A stretch of DNA of 64,000 nt from Flavisericum labens. Lineage in GTDB: Bacteria > Bacteroidota > Bacteroidia > Flavobacteriales > Flavobacteriaceae. Numbering within the stretch: the stretch's first letter is position 1; the number at the start of each line of letters is the position of its first letter. The DNA lies in contig NZ_JBJJBQ010000008.1 of the NCBI RefSeq assembly GCF_045446075.1, forward strand, positions 1 to 64,000, in the 5' to 3' direction. Shown here one piece after another: positions 1 to 8,586 of the stretch. The notes under the pieces were generated by a model. The model was not told the origin of the DNA. It saw nothing but the letters and a program-made list of their open reading frames with translations, and ran no database searches. The position numbers and the translations under genes are program-made.

Positions 1-91
1 ACAATGTTACCATTGTTCAGCTTTAATTTATAAATTTAATCCTTTAATAATCTGTATCGGTTATTTAGGACTAGACAAATATTTAAAAACT

Positions 92-1282
92 TTAAGAAAG
101 CACTTCCTGTACTTTATCTGCAGCCTCTTGAAACTCGGTAGCACTTAATACATCTAAACCAGAGTTGTCAATTAATTCTTTTGCCACGTCGGCGTTGGTC
201 CCTTGTAATCGCACAATAATTGGTACGCTAATATTACCCATGTTTTTATAAGCATCAATAACCCCTTGTGCCACTCTATCGCATCGAACAATACCTCCAA
301 AAATATTGATTAGAATAGCTTTTACAGCTGGGTCTTTTAATATGATTTTAAAAGCGGCTTCAACACGAGCGGCATCAGCAGTGCCTCCTACATCTAAAAA
401 GTTGGCTGGTTCACCACCCGCTTGTTTAATTAAATCCATAGTAGCCATAGCTAAACCGGCGCCGTTTACCATACAACCAACGTTTCCGTCTAAATCTACG
501 TAATTCAGTCCTTTCTCACCAGCTTCAACTTCAATGGCGCTTTCTTCTCTAATATCTCTTAAATCAACATAATCTTTATGTCTATAAAGAGCATTGTCGT
601 CAATCGTAACTTTGGCATCTACAGCCATTATTTTATTATCGCTTGTTTTTAAAACTGGATTAATCTCAAATAATGAAGAATCAGATTTTACATAAGCTGT
701 ATATAAAGCAGTAACAAACTTGGTCATTTCCTTAAACGCTGTACCCGATAAGCCAAGGTTAAAGGCTACTCGTCGAGCTTGGAAAGGCATAATTCCTACA
801 GCTGGATCAATTTCCTCAGTAAAAATTAAATGAGGTGTTTCCTCAGCAACGGTTTCTATATCCATTCCACCTTCAGTAGAATACATAATCATATTGCGCC
901 CAGTTCCTCTATTAAGCAAAACAGACATATAGAACTCACTGGTTTCACTTTCTCCAGGATAGTAAACATCTTCGGCAACTAAAACTTGGTGCACTCTTTT
1001 TCCTTCGGCTGAAGTTTGCGGAGTAACCAAATCCATACCAATTATTTGCCCAGCAATTTCTTCAACTTCTCCAAGGTTTTTGGCAAGCTTTACGCCTCCA
1101 CCTTTTCCACGACCACCTGCATGAACTTGTGCTTTTATTACATGCCAACTGGTTCCTGTTTCACTTGTTAATTGTTTTGCTGCTGCAACTGCTTCTTTAG
1201 CATTTTGTGCCACAATACCGCGTTGAATGCGTACGCCAAAACTGCTTAGTATTTCTTTGCCTTGATATTCGTGTAAATTCAT
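92..1282 (-). CDS. sucC: Succinyl-CoA synthetase (ADP-forming) beta subunit
   Basis: TCA-cycle enzyme subunit that, with SucD (not in the window), interconverts succinyl-CoA and succinate with formation of ATP or GTP. The ATP-grasp N-terminus opens with NLHEYQGKEIL and has the glycine-rich GGRGKGGGVKLAKN stretch; the C-terminal CoA-ligase domain has NIFGGIVRCD and FLDVGGTAD. About 396 residues, the normal family length. The frame stays open 9 codons further upstream (to 1309), but ATG at 1282 gives the conserved N-terminus, and the longer start would lie inside the -7 box at 1309-1316. It is followed by no gene in the remaining 91 bases. Identification is secure. Confidence 0.97.
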   Translation of the reverse strand: MNLHEYQGKEILSSFGVRIQRGIVAQNAKEAVAAAKQLTSETGTSWHVIKAQVHAGGRGKGGGVKLAKNLGEVEEIAGQIIGMDLVTPQTSAEGKRVHQVLVAEDVYYPGESETSEFYMSVLLNRGTGRNMIMYSTEGGMDIETVAEETPHLIFTEEIDPAVGIMPFQARRVAFNLGLSGTAFKEMTKFVTALYTAYVKSDSSLFEINPVLKTSDNKIMAVDAKVTIDDNALYRHKDYVDLRDIREESAIEVEAGEKGLNYVDLDGNVGCMVNGAGLAMATMDLIKQAGGEPANFLDVGGTADAARVEAAFKIILKDPAVKAILINIFGGIVRCDRVAQGVIDAYKNMGNISVPIIVRLQGTNADVAKELIDNSGLDVLSATEFQEAADKVQEVLS

Positions 1283-1308
1283 AATGTCCTTGATAAGTTT
1301 AAGAAGCA

Positions 1309-1316
1309 CAAATGTA
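1309..1316 (-). promoter_or_regulatory. -7 box of the sucC promoter
   Basis: On the minus strand this reads TACATTTG, matching the Bacteroidota -7 consensus TAnnTTTG, 26 bases before the preferred sucC start at 1282. No TTG at the usual -33 spacing is visible. Confidence 0.45.
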
Positions 1317-1460
1317 AATAATAGCGGTTACTTACCCTAATAATTAATTGCGAAAACTTATTAAGAATAGCAAACAACAATATTTAATGTTAAATAATTA
1401 ACATTTTGTTTAATGTTTACAAATTTTTTACTGATTTCTTTTTTATAAGTTTTAATAAAA

Positions 1461-1468
1461 TATCTTTG
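1461..1468 (+). promoter_or_regulatory. -7 box of the lysA promoter
   Basis: TATCTTTG, the typical Bacteroidota -7 element, ending 16 bases before the lysA ATG, so the untranslated leader would be only about a dozen bases. No clear -33 TTG. Confidence 0.55.
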
Positions 1469-1484
1469 GCGAAAATTTGAAATC

Positions 1485-2720
1485 ATGACAGAAAATCAAT
1501 TGCTTAAAATTGTACAGGAGTTCGGTAGCCCCATATACGTTTACGACGGCCATAAAATTGAAGCACAATATAAAAGACTTACAAGTGCATTTAAAAATGT
1601 GAAGCACTTAAAAATAAACTACGCCGTTAAAGCGCTGTCTAATATTTCAATATTAAAACTTTTGAGATCTTTAGGTTCTGGAATAGACACGGTATCCATT
1701 CAAGAGGTAAAATTAGGTTTGGCTGCAGGTTTTAAGCCAGAGCAAATTATATTCACTCCCAACGGTGTTTCCTTAAGTGAAATTGAGGAAGCCGCAAAAC
1801 TTGGTGTAAAAATAAATATCGATAACCTCTCTATTTTAGAGCAGTTTGGCACAAAACACCCTAAGGTACCAGTTTGTATTCGTATTAACCCACATGTTAT
1901 GGCGGGTGGAAATGCCAATATCTCGGTGGGTCACATCGACTCTAAATTCGGTATTTCCATTCACCAAATTCCTCATATTCTGCGCATTGTGGAAAACACT
2001 AAAATGACCATCAATGGTATTCATATGCACACGGGAAGTGATATATTGGATATTGAAGTGTTTTTATATGCCAGCGAAATTTTATTCGAAACAGCCAAGC
2101 AATTTAAAAACTTAGATTTTATAGATTTTGGTTCTGGATTTAAAGTACCTTATAAAGAAGGCGATATTGAGACCAATATTGAAGAATTGGGCCAAAAACT
2201 AACCGAAAGATTCAACCAATTCTGTAAAAATTACGGTAAAGATTTAACCCTTGCGTTCGAACCTGGGAAGTTTTTGGTTAGTGAATCGGGATGCTTTTTA
2301 ACACAAGTAAATGCAGTAAAACAAACAACGTCAACGGTATTTGCTCAGGTAGACTCTGGTTTTAACCATTTAATTCGCCCAATGTTTTACGGGTCGCACC
2401 ACGATATAAGTAACATCTCTAACCCAAATGGCAGAGAGCGTTTCTATACCGTAGTGGGTTACATTTGCGAAACTGACACTTTTGGCAGTAATCGTCGTAT
2501 TAAAGAAATTACCGAAGGTGACGTCCTTAGTTTCAAAAATGCTGGAGCCTATTGTTTTTCTATGGCCAGTAATTACAATTCGCGTTTCCGTCCAGCGGAA
2601 GTACTCTGGTATAACGAAAAGGCACATCTCATAAGAAAACGTGAAACTTTTGAAGACATTATAAAGAATCAGCTTGAAGTTGACTTTTCTACACAAGAAA
2701 AAAAGACTGCTATTAAGTAA
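1485..2720 (+). CDS. lysA: Diaminopimelate decarboxylase
   Basis: Last step of lysine synthesis: PLP-dependent decarboxylation of meso-diaminopimelate to L-lysine in the cytosol. It is a fold-type III (alanine-racemase-like) barrel: the PLP lysine sits in INYAVKALSN (about residue 50), the HMHTGSD segment follows at about 180, and the phosphate/substrate loop reads FEPGKFLVSESG at about 260. Many family members have Arg where this EPGK has Lys. 411 residues is normal. The start is supported by the TATCTTTG box just upstream and by the conserved N-terminus. Transcribed alone, with a strong hairpin terminator after the stop. Confidence 0.95.
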   Translation: MTENQLLKIVQEFGSPIYVYDGHKIEAQYKRLTSAFKNVKHLKINYAVKALSNISILKLLRSLGSGIDTVSIQEVKLGLAAGFKPEQIIFTPNGVSLSEIEEAAKLGVKINIDNLSILEQFGTKHPKVPVCIRINPHVMAGGNANISVGHIDSKFGISIHQIPHILRIVENTKMTINGIHMHTGSDILDIEVFLYASEILFETAKQFKNLDFIDFGSGFKVPYKEGDIETNIEELGQKLTERFNQFCKNYGKDLTLAFEPGKFLVSESGCFLTQVNAVKQTTSTVFAQVDSGFNHLIRPMFYGSHHDISNISNPNGRERFYTVVGYICETDTFGSNRRIKEITEGDVLSFKNAGAYCFSMASNYNSRFRPAEVLWYNEKAHLIRKRETFEDIIKNQLEVDFSTQEKKTAIK

Positions 2721-2742
2721 TTTCCAACTAATCTTAGTTATC

Positions 2743-2780
2743 AAAAAAAGGCTTTACAAATGTAGAGCCTCTTTTTTTTT
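2743..2780 (+). terminator. Rho-independent terminator after lysA
   Basis: Ten-base stem AGGCTTTACA / TGTAGAGCCT (one G-U pair) with a minimal loop, followed by C and nine T. It starts 23 bases after the lysA stop. Confidence 0.85.
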
Positions 2781-3018
2781 ACACTAAACTCTATCGATAT
2801 ATTGTCACAAACTTGATAATATTCAATATTTTACGTAATATTAGCTTATATATTCCCCTAAGTCTTTTTTTAAAGTTTAATATCAACAAAAAGAGGCTAT
2901 GCAAAATCTCAATTCTTTAATTCAAAAAAAAAATGGCTCAATAATCTAGAGCCAAACCTCTTCTATCAATTTTCACACATACCTTGATTATTATTTAACC
3001 CGATACTATGATTAAATT

Positions 3019-4405
3019 TTGTTTAACCAATGTCCTCCCAATTTGAAAGCAAAAAAAACCGCCTCTATAAACAAGAAAAGAAAACCTTGGAAAAAACTTA
3101 ATCTTGTATTATCTGAAAATTCTTTTTTAAGATATTTTAACTTTTCCGCACTTTATTTAGCTCAGGGCGCACCAGAGGGCATTACTTTTTATGCCATTCC
3201 CGCTTGGTTAGCCATGAACGGAAAAACACCCGCAGAAATTGCTAGTTTTGTTGCTGTCATCGGAATCCCCTGGAGCTTAAAATTATTTATTGCGCCATTA
3301 ATGGATAGGTTTACAATTCTTTCAATGGGCAGAAAAAGGCCGTGGGTAATATTTGGTCAATTGGGATTGATTATAAGTTTTTTAGCCATTGGACTTGTCC
3401 CTGATCCATTAAATAATTTAAGTGGTTTAATGATGGCTGGGTTCTTTATTAGTTTTTTTGGTGCCTTTCAAGATGTTGCCACCGACGGAATGGCTGTTGA
3501 AATTGTTCCAAATAATGAAAAAGCGCGCGCAAATGGCTTAATGTGGGGCTCTAAAACCATAGGAGTTTCAATTACACTTGTTGTTGGAACATCACTAATA
3601 AATCTATTAGGATTTTCAACAGCGATACCGTTCTTATCTCTTGCCTTTGCTTTTTTTATATTAGTACCTATATGCTTTAGAGAACGCCCAGGTGAAAAAT
3701 TAATGCCATGGACTAAAGGAAAGCCTTCTGCGGATGCAGAAAAAATCCAACTCCATAGTTGGAAAAAGATATTTAAAAGGACTTTTTAAAGTCATTATTC
3801 TTCCATCCAGCATCTTTATGAGTATAGCCATTTGTTTTAATGGCATGCTAAATGGTCTTGTTGATACGCTCTTGCCCATTTACACAATTCAAGAACTAGG
3901 ATGGACAAACACCTCTTTCTCACAAGCTTATTCAACAACCAGTTTAATTAGTGGTCTATTTGGTATGTTTGCCGGTGGTGCCTTAGTTGATTACTTCGGT
4001 GAAAAGAGAATGCTTACTATATATTTAATAGCAACAATAGCTTTACTATTTGGAATTGGGTTGTCTTCGTCATTATGGGGATTCAATGAAATCATTTTCA
4101 GCTTTATTTTATTATCATCTTTATTGGCAACATTTATTAGTATTGCATTTTTCGCAACAGGAATGAAGCTATGTTTTAAAACAGTTGCAGCCACCCAATT
4201 TACCCTATACATGGCAATCTCTAATATGGGTAGAGCATATGGTTCGGGACTCATCGGTCAATTAAAGGCATTTTTTGAATGGGAGCAAATTTTCCTATTT
4301 ATTGCAGTGAGTCCGTTGCTAACGGTATTGATATTACAGTTTATAAATTTTCGAAAACACAAAAAGTCGATGGAAAATTTTGTAGAAAAAATTATAATTC
4401 AATAA
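3019..4405 (+). pseudogene. AmpG-like MFS transporter, split by a frameshift
   Basis: Two overlapping frames (3019-3789 and 3734-4405) together encode one 12-helix major facilitator of the AmpG / SLC33 type. The N-terminal half has the AQGAPEGITFYAIPAWL first helix, the GRKRPW cytoplasmic loop and ATDGMAVE; the C-terminal half continues with helices 7-12 (DTLLPIYTIQELGW onward). The frames join at the four-A run 3775-3778: removing one A turns the premature end KKIF-K-RTF-stop into KKIF-K-GLFKVII and restores the protein. The N-terminus is also unusual: only TTG starts (3019) are in frame, while an ATG at 3008 lies in the other frame and stops quickly. It could be a true pseudogene, a sequencing error in a homopolymer, or, less likely, a slippage site. 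AmpG imports muropeptides, but the substrate here is unknown. Confidence 0.8.
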
Positions 4406-4572
4406 AACATGAAAACTAAAAGATATTGCATTGTTCTCAAAAGAATTGATATCAGTAAAAAAATTACTATATTTAAATTCTGGCTTTAATAATCGAAAGC
4501 TAGCCCCCCCTTCTCACAGCATTAGTAGCAAAAAATAAAACAACATAGCCCTAAATTAATATTTAAAATCCT

Positions 4573-4593
4573 GTGTTAGAATAGTTCTAACAC
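4573..4593. promoter_or_regulatory. Perfect inverted repeat, operator-like
   Basis: Nine-base arms GTGTTAGAA and TTCTAACAC match perfectly around the spacer TAG, 29 bases before the ATG at 4623. There is no T-run after it, so it is not an intrinsic terminator. It could be an operator for a dimeric regulator or a leader hairpin of the downstream gene. Confidence 0.5.
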
Positions 4594-4622
4594 GTGTATA
4601 TATTAATTTAAAACCAACCGAA

Positions 4623-5351
4623 ATGAAAAAATTATTGTTTTTAATGTTGTTACTACCGCTATTAGTAGTATCACAAGAGAATGAATCTTTTTTACTGAAT
4701 CTATCAGAGATTACTGTTAAAACAGGTCATAACGCACAATTTATTGAGGGTGTAAAAGCATGGAAAGAATGCTATTTAGAAAATGATGGCGAAGACAAAT
4801 GGAATATTTGGAAGCGTGTTCAAGGGGAGGGCAATGTATATACCATGACAAGTGCCATGGCTAATTGGGCAGAAATGGATGAAAAAGATGACCCAGCAGG
4901 AAAAGAATGTAGAATGATTGTTGTCAACTTAATCATGCCGCATGTTAAAAGTGTTCATTATAATATAGCGCGTTCTATGCCAGAGTTGAGCAGAAATGCC
5001 CCAATGCCTGAAGACACAGGATTAGTGTGGGTTTATAATGTAAAAGTTAATAATTCATCAGATTTTAATGACGTTGTTTCTGAAATAAGCAAAGCGGTTA
5101 AAAAAGCTGAAGGAGATAGCAGAGGAACTTGGTATAGTGTTATGGGTGGATCTCCAGAGGTAGCTGATTATTTTATTGGTGTTCCATTCAAAAACTTTGC
5201 TAGCTTAGATGTTGAACGAGATGGTGTTTGGAAAATTTATGAAAATGCAAATGGCAAAAACAAAACCGATGCGCTTAGAGCAAAATTTAGAGCTTCCGTT
5301 TCAAGTGATTGGTCGTATATATATACACTAAATAAAGAATTATCAAACTAA
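4623..5351 (+). CDS. Secreted protein of unknown function
   Basis: 242 residues with a clear signal peptide (KKLLFLMLLLPLLVVSQ, cleavage near residue 18). I do not recognise a named family. The mature part looks like two similar halves of about 110 residues, each starting with a short strand and a helix (ITVKTGHNAQFIEGVKAW; VKVNNSSDFNDVVSEISKAV) and rich in Trp and Tyr. This suggests a duplicated ferredoxin-like / dimeric alpha-beta barrel fold, which is an inference from the pattern only. Monocistronic: a perfect inverted repeat lies 29 bases before the start and a terminator follows. Exported, probably periplasmic. Confidence 0.75.
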   Translation: MKKLLFLMLLLPLLVVSQENESFLLNLSEITVKTGHNAQFIEGVKAWKECYLENDGEDKWNIWKRVQGEGNVYTMTSAMANWAEMDEKDDPAGKECRMIVVNLIMPHVKSVHYNIARSMPELSRNAPMPEDTGLVWVYNVKVNNSSDFNDVVSEISKAVKKAEGDSRGTWYSVMGGSPEVADYFIGVPFKNFASLDVERDGVWKIYENANGKNKTDALRAKFRASVSSDWSYIYTLNKELSN

Positions 5352-5374
5352 ATTAAACAAGTTTTATTTATAAT

Positions 5375-5405
5375 AAAAAGTCCATCTATTTGGTTGGACT
5401 TTTTG
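5375..5405 (+). terminator. Rho-independent terminator
   Basis: Perfect ten-base stem AAAAAGTCCA / TGGACTTTTT around a ten-base loop, after the gene ending at 5351. The T-rich right arm serves as the U-tract. Confidence 0.85.
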
Positions 5406-5460
5406 TGTATATCACTATAGATTTTCAGTTCATTACTACTAACCATTAAAATCAACCAAA

Positions 5461-6333
5461 ATGAAAAACAGTTTAAAACTCCTTCTTTTCTCAATGTTTC
5501 TTTGTGTAATGTCTTGTAAAAATGCTCAATTAGAAAAAAACATTTCGATGTATACACAAACTTGGGATCAAATTATTAACGATGGTAATATTGACCTCAT
5601 TAATAACACCAATTTCGTAGAAGACATTATTCTGGTTTCAAGCCCTGAAAATATCGTGGGTATTGAAAACGTAAAAGCCTACTACCAAAACTTTCTTACC
5701 GGATTTTCAGATATTGAGTTTACAACGGTTGATGCTTTTGGGCAAGATGATAAAATTGTAAAACATTGGAGTTTTAAGGGCAAACATACCGGTGAATTCT
5801 TTGGAATGCCGCCCACTGGAAAACCTGTAAATATTGAAGGTGTTACCTTAGTAAAAATGCAAAATGGCAAAATTTTACAAGAGCATGATTTTATGGACAA
5901 TATGGCTTTTTTACAACAACTAGGTGTTGTATCTGCATATGAAAATACAAGTTTAGTCAACAATCTTTATACTGCCTTTGGGGAAGGTGATATTCCAAAA
6001 GTACTCGCTGGTTTAGATGCCGAAGTAATTTGGAACGAAGCAGAAGGTAATGCTTATGCAGACGGCAATCCCTACATAGGCCCTGATGCCGTACTAGAAG
6101 GTGTTTTTGCTCGTGTTGGCGAAGAACATGAATATTTTAAACTAAGTGATATTGAAATTCACGACATGTATAACAATCAGGTATTGGCCACCTTAAGGTA
6201 CGACGCCAAACTTAAAAAAACAGGAAAAACGTATAACGCCCAAGCTGCACACCTTTGGACTATTGAGAATGGTAAGGTAGTAGCATTTCAACAATATATA
6301 GACACCAAAAAATTAGATGATGTAAGTAAATAA
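5461..6333 (+). CDS. Lipoprotein with two SnoaL-like domains
   Basis: 290 residues. The signal peptide ends in a lipobox (FLCVMSC, Cys19), so it is probably anchored in a membrane facing the periplasm. Residues about 28-145 resemble a SnoaL-type ester cyclase (TWDQIINDGNIDLINN, then FGMPPTGKPVNIEGV and GKILQEHDFMDNM). Residues about 155-285 form a second NTF2/SnoaL-like unit (LVNNLYTAFGEGDIPKVLAGLD, then TGKTYNAQAAHLWTIENGKVVAFQQY). Such cone-shaped domains bind small hydrophobic molecules; the ligand and reaction are unknown. Transcribed alone between two terminators. Another, single-domain SnoaL protein lies at 59028-59390. Confidence 0.82.
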   Translation: MKNSLKLLLFSMFLCVMSCKNAQLEKNISMYTQTWDQIINDGNIDLINNTNFVEDIILVSSPENIVGIENVKAYYQNFLTGFSDIEFTTVDAFGQDDKIVKHWSFKGKHTGEFFGMPPTGKPVNIEGVTLVKMQNGKILQEHDFMDNMAFLQQLGVVSAYENTSLVNNLYTAFGEGDIPKVLAGLDAEVIWNEAEGNAYADGNPYIGPDAVLEGVFARVGEEHEYFKLSDIEIHDMYNNQVLATLRYDAKLKKTGKTYNAQAAHLWTIENGKVVAFQQYIDTKKLDDVSK

Positions 6334-6360
6334 TATGTTTTATATCATCAGTAATTATAA

Positions 6361-6391
6361 AAAAGCGTCTCAAATTTGAGGTGCTTTTTTA
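6361..6391 (+). terminator. Rho-independent terminator
   Basis: Hairpin AAAAGC..CTC / GAG..GCTTTT, with two wobble pairs in the middle and loop AAATTT, ending in six T; it follows the gene stopping at 6333. Confidence 0.75.
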
Positions 6392-6490
6392 TTTTAGTTT
6401 TGCGTACAAAATTTTCCCTAGGTTTAGAAATAATGTTTGTTTATTTCTAAAAGCCCTTAATTCTAGTTTTTTGGCGGAAATTGGAAAGAC

Positions 6491-6670
6491 ATGATTTTAA
6501 CAAAAGAAGTAGTCGATAAGGCATTGCTAATCAATTATGGCTATACACTTTTTGTTGTTTATATAGTTTGGATTTTGGTTATTGGCCTGCTCTATTTTCC
6601 AAGTAAAAAATATATGTTGTACAAAGCGAGCAACAAAGACAAATGGTGGTTAAGCTATTTGTTATTTTAA
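6491..6670 (+). CDS. Small membrane ORF, probable C-terminal remnant of a DUF1624-type membrane protein
   Basis: 59 codons: one strong transmembrane segment (about residues 18-36, YTLFVVYIVWILVIGLLY) and a basic tail ending KDKWWLSYLLF. From memory, the tail resembles the C-terminal end of flavobacterial DUF1624 / heparan-glucosaminide acetyltransferase-like proteins. The frame upstream of the ATG also reads protein-like (FFGGNWKD) back to a stop near 6462, so a decayed gene end is more likely than a native microprotein. Its last 9 bases overlap the convergent gene that stops at 6662. No good ribosome-binding site or -7 box is visible. Confidence 0.45.
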   Translation: MILTKEVVDKALLINYGYTLFVVYIVWILVIGLLYFPSKKYMLYKASNKDKWWLSYLLF

Positions 6671-7210
6671 TTTACCCGTAAACAAACTCACTTTTGAAGT
6701 AAACGGATTACCTGATGCTCGTCTTAACAGAACTATTTGCCCACAATGCCAAACGGCATCTTCAATGGGACCATTTATAATATTCCAAAATGGAAATTTA
6801 GTATCAAACTGACTTAAATCTTCTGTAACTATTAAAATTTCTGAAGCCTTTTTTAGGTTTTCTAAGGTAAGTTTTCGTTTCTCATCAAAACTTAAATTTG
6901 AATGTTCTTTTTTTTGCTCAGAAGTTGAAACGGCATTCAAAATAAAATTTGAAAGTCCTAATATATGATTGATAGTTTCACCACAAGAACGGCCAGATTC
7001 ACTTGGTTTATAATTCAAATCTTCATCCCTCAATCCTTCGGTCGCCCAGTAGTAACGAAACCCTAAACCATCAAGCATTCTCGCCATAACTGCTCCCGCT
7101 GTATAGCTAATAGAATAATCTGGTATTTCCTGATACGGCGATTTATTCTCCTCTTGTGCCATACAAAAATTTGAAAGTGTTAAAACTGTAATTAAGATTA
7201 GGTTTTTCAT
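6662..7210 (-). CDS. DinB-like protein with signal peptide
   Basis: 182 residues: signal peptide KNLILITVLTLSNFCMAQ, then a DinB / YfiT-like four-helix bundle. Metal-ligand-type histidines are visible in ETINHILGLS and in AVWHCGQIVLLRRASGNP, the last being typical of the family's third motif. DinB-like proteins often bind a divalent metal; some are thiol transferases, but most are uncharacterised, and an exported form is a common Bacteroidota variant. It lies downstream of the hut operon on the same strand (135 bases after hutI) and may be co-transcribed with it, though nothing links it to histidine breakdown. Confidence 0.82.
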   Translation of the reverse strand: MKNLILITVLTLSNFCMAQEENKSPYQEIPDYSISYTAGAVMARMLDGLGFRYYWATEGLRDEDLNYKPSESGRSCGETINHILGLSNFILNAVSTSEQKKEHSNLSFDEKRKLTLENLKKASEILIVTEDLSQFDTKFPFWNIINGPIEDAVWHCGQIVLLRRASGNPFTSKVSLFTGKLK

Positions 7211-7344
7211 AGATTCAATTTAAAAAGTTAAAGATAGTATTTCTATAAACGCCGAATATTTTGCGTTAGGTAATTTTATGTTAACTACAACTTTTGGAAC
7301 TTGATTATTTTGGAGTCAAATAAAGCAATAGAAACATACCTGAA

Positions 7345-8586
7345 TTAATATTTTAAATTTTTACCTGAAATATAAACCTGTTGAATTTGATTTGCACCAT
7401 ACGAATATGGGATAAATTGATAAGAATTAATAGGTTTCGTAAGAATAAAATTCGCTTTTTTTCCTGCGGTAATACTACCTATTTCATTTTGTAAGCCCAT
7501 GGCATACGCTCCATTTATGGTAGCCGCATTAATAGCTTCCTCAGGTGTGAGTTTCATTTTTATACAGGCTGTAGAAACCATAAAATTCATGTTTCCAGAA
7601 GGTGAAGAACCTGGGTTATAATCCGAGGCCAAGGCTAATGGCAATCCAGCATCGATCATTTTACGCCCCGGTGTGTATGGAATACCCAAAAAGAAAGAAC
7701 AGCCGGGTAAAGCTACTGGCATCGTTTGGGTGCCTTTTAAGGCTTCAATATCTTCAGTTCGCATTTCCTCTAAATGGTCTACCGAAAGTGCCTGGTACTT
7801 TACTCCTGCTTGAATCCCTCCAATGGAATTGAATTGGTTGACGTGAATTTTCGGGATTAGTCCGTGTTGTTTTCCAGCTTCTAGAATGCGCTCGGTGTCT
7901 TCAACCGAAAAATAGCCTTCTTCACAAAACACATCAATAAAATCGGCTAATTTGGCTTCTGCAACCAATGGAATCATTTCTCTTATAATTAGCTCTAAAT
8001 AGCCTTCCTTATTGTTTTTATATTCATCTGGAACGGCATGCGCACCCAAAAAAGTAGCTTTTATAGGTAAGTCATAATTTTCCTTTAAGCGCTTAATGAC
8101 ACTGAGCATTTTTAACTCCGACTCCACCGTTAAACCGTAACCCGATTTAATTTCGATTGCACCTGTTCCCATGGCAATAATTTCCTCTAATCGGATTTTG
8201 GTTTGTTGATATAAATCTTCTTCCGAAGTTTGTTGAAGCTTTTTAGCCGAATTTAAAATACCACCTCCTTTACTGGCTATTTCTTGGTACGAAACCCCAT
8301 TTATTTTATCAACAAATTCACTTTCGCGGTTTCCGGCATATACTAAATGGGTATGTGAATCGCACCAGGCAGGCAAAATCATTTTTCCTTTGGCATCAAT
8401 GGTTTTATCTGCTTTTATTTCAGGGCTATCCTCCATTTTTCCGAAATCAGAAATCACACCTTCCTCAATCAATAAATAAGCATTTTTAATAGTAGGCAAA
8501 TGACACATATCCTTACCTGAAACGAAATCAATAGGCTCTTCTCGAACTTGAAGTAATGCTTTTATATTTTGAAATAAGATGCGCAT
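7345..8586 (-). CDS. hutI: Imidazolonepropionase
   Basis: Third step of histidine degradation: hydrolysis of 4-imidazolone-5-propanoate to N-formimino-L-glutamate. Amidohydrolase-superfamily barrel with the metal motif DSHTHLVYAGNRESEF (about residue 75), the Gly-rich SKGGGILNS loop, IKSGYGL, FLGAHAVP and the C-terminal LASDYNPGSSP metal-Asp region. 413 residues, full length. Its ATG overlaps the hutU stop by one base (TAATG on the minus strand), so the two are translationally coupled in the order hutH-hutU-hutI. No hutG or hutF is present in the window. Confidence 0.96.
   Translation of the reverse strand: MRILFQNIKALLQVREEPIDFVSGKDMCHLPTIKNAYLLIEEGVISDFGKMEDSPEIKADKTIDAKGKMILPAWCDSHTHLVYAGNRESEFVDKINGVSYQEIASKGGGILNSAKKLQQTSEEDLYQQTKIRLEEIIAMGTGAIEIKSGYGLTVESELKMLSVIKRLKENYDLPIKATFLGAHAVPDEYKNNKEGYLELIIREMIPLVAEAKLADFIDVFCEEGYFSVEDTERILEAGKQHGLIPKIHVNQFNSIGGIQAGVKYQALSVDHLEEMRTEDIEALKGTQTMPVALPGCSFFLGIPYTPGRKMIDAGLPLALASDYNPGSSPSGNMNFMVSTACIKMKLTPEEAINAATINGAYAMGLQNEIGSITAGKKANFILTKPINSYQFIPYSYGANQIQQVYISGKNLKY

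Noticed and set aside
2880..2990. Weak hairpins (AAGAGG..CCTCTT and TGGCTC..GAGCCA) between lysA and the transporter
   Set aside because: Short stems with long loops in AT-rich DNA; no clear role beyond chance pairing.
3770..3790. Programmed ribosomal frameshift in the AmpG-like gene
   Set aside because: A plain A4 run without a slippery heptamer, stop-codon pause or downstream structure; such transporters are not known to use recoding.
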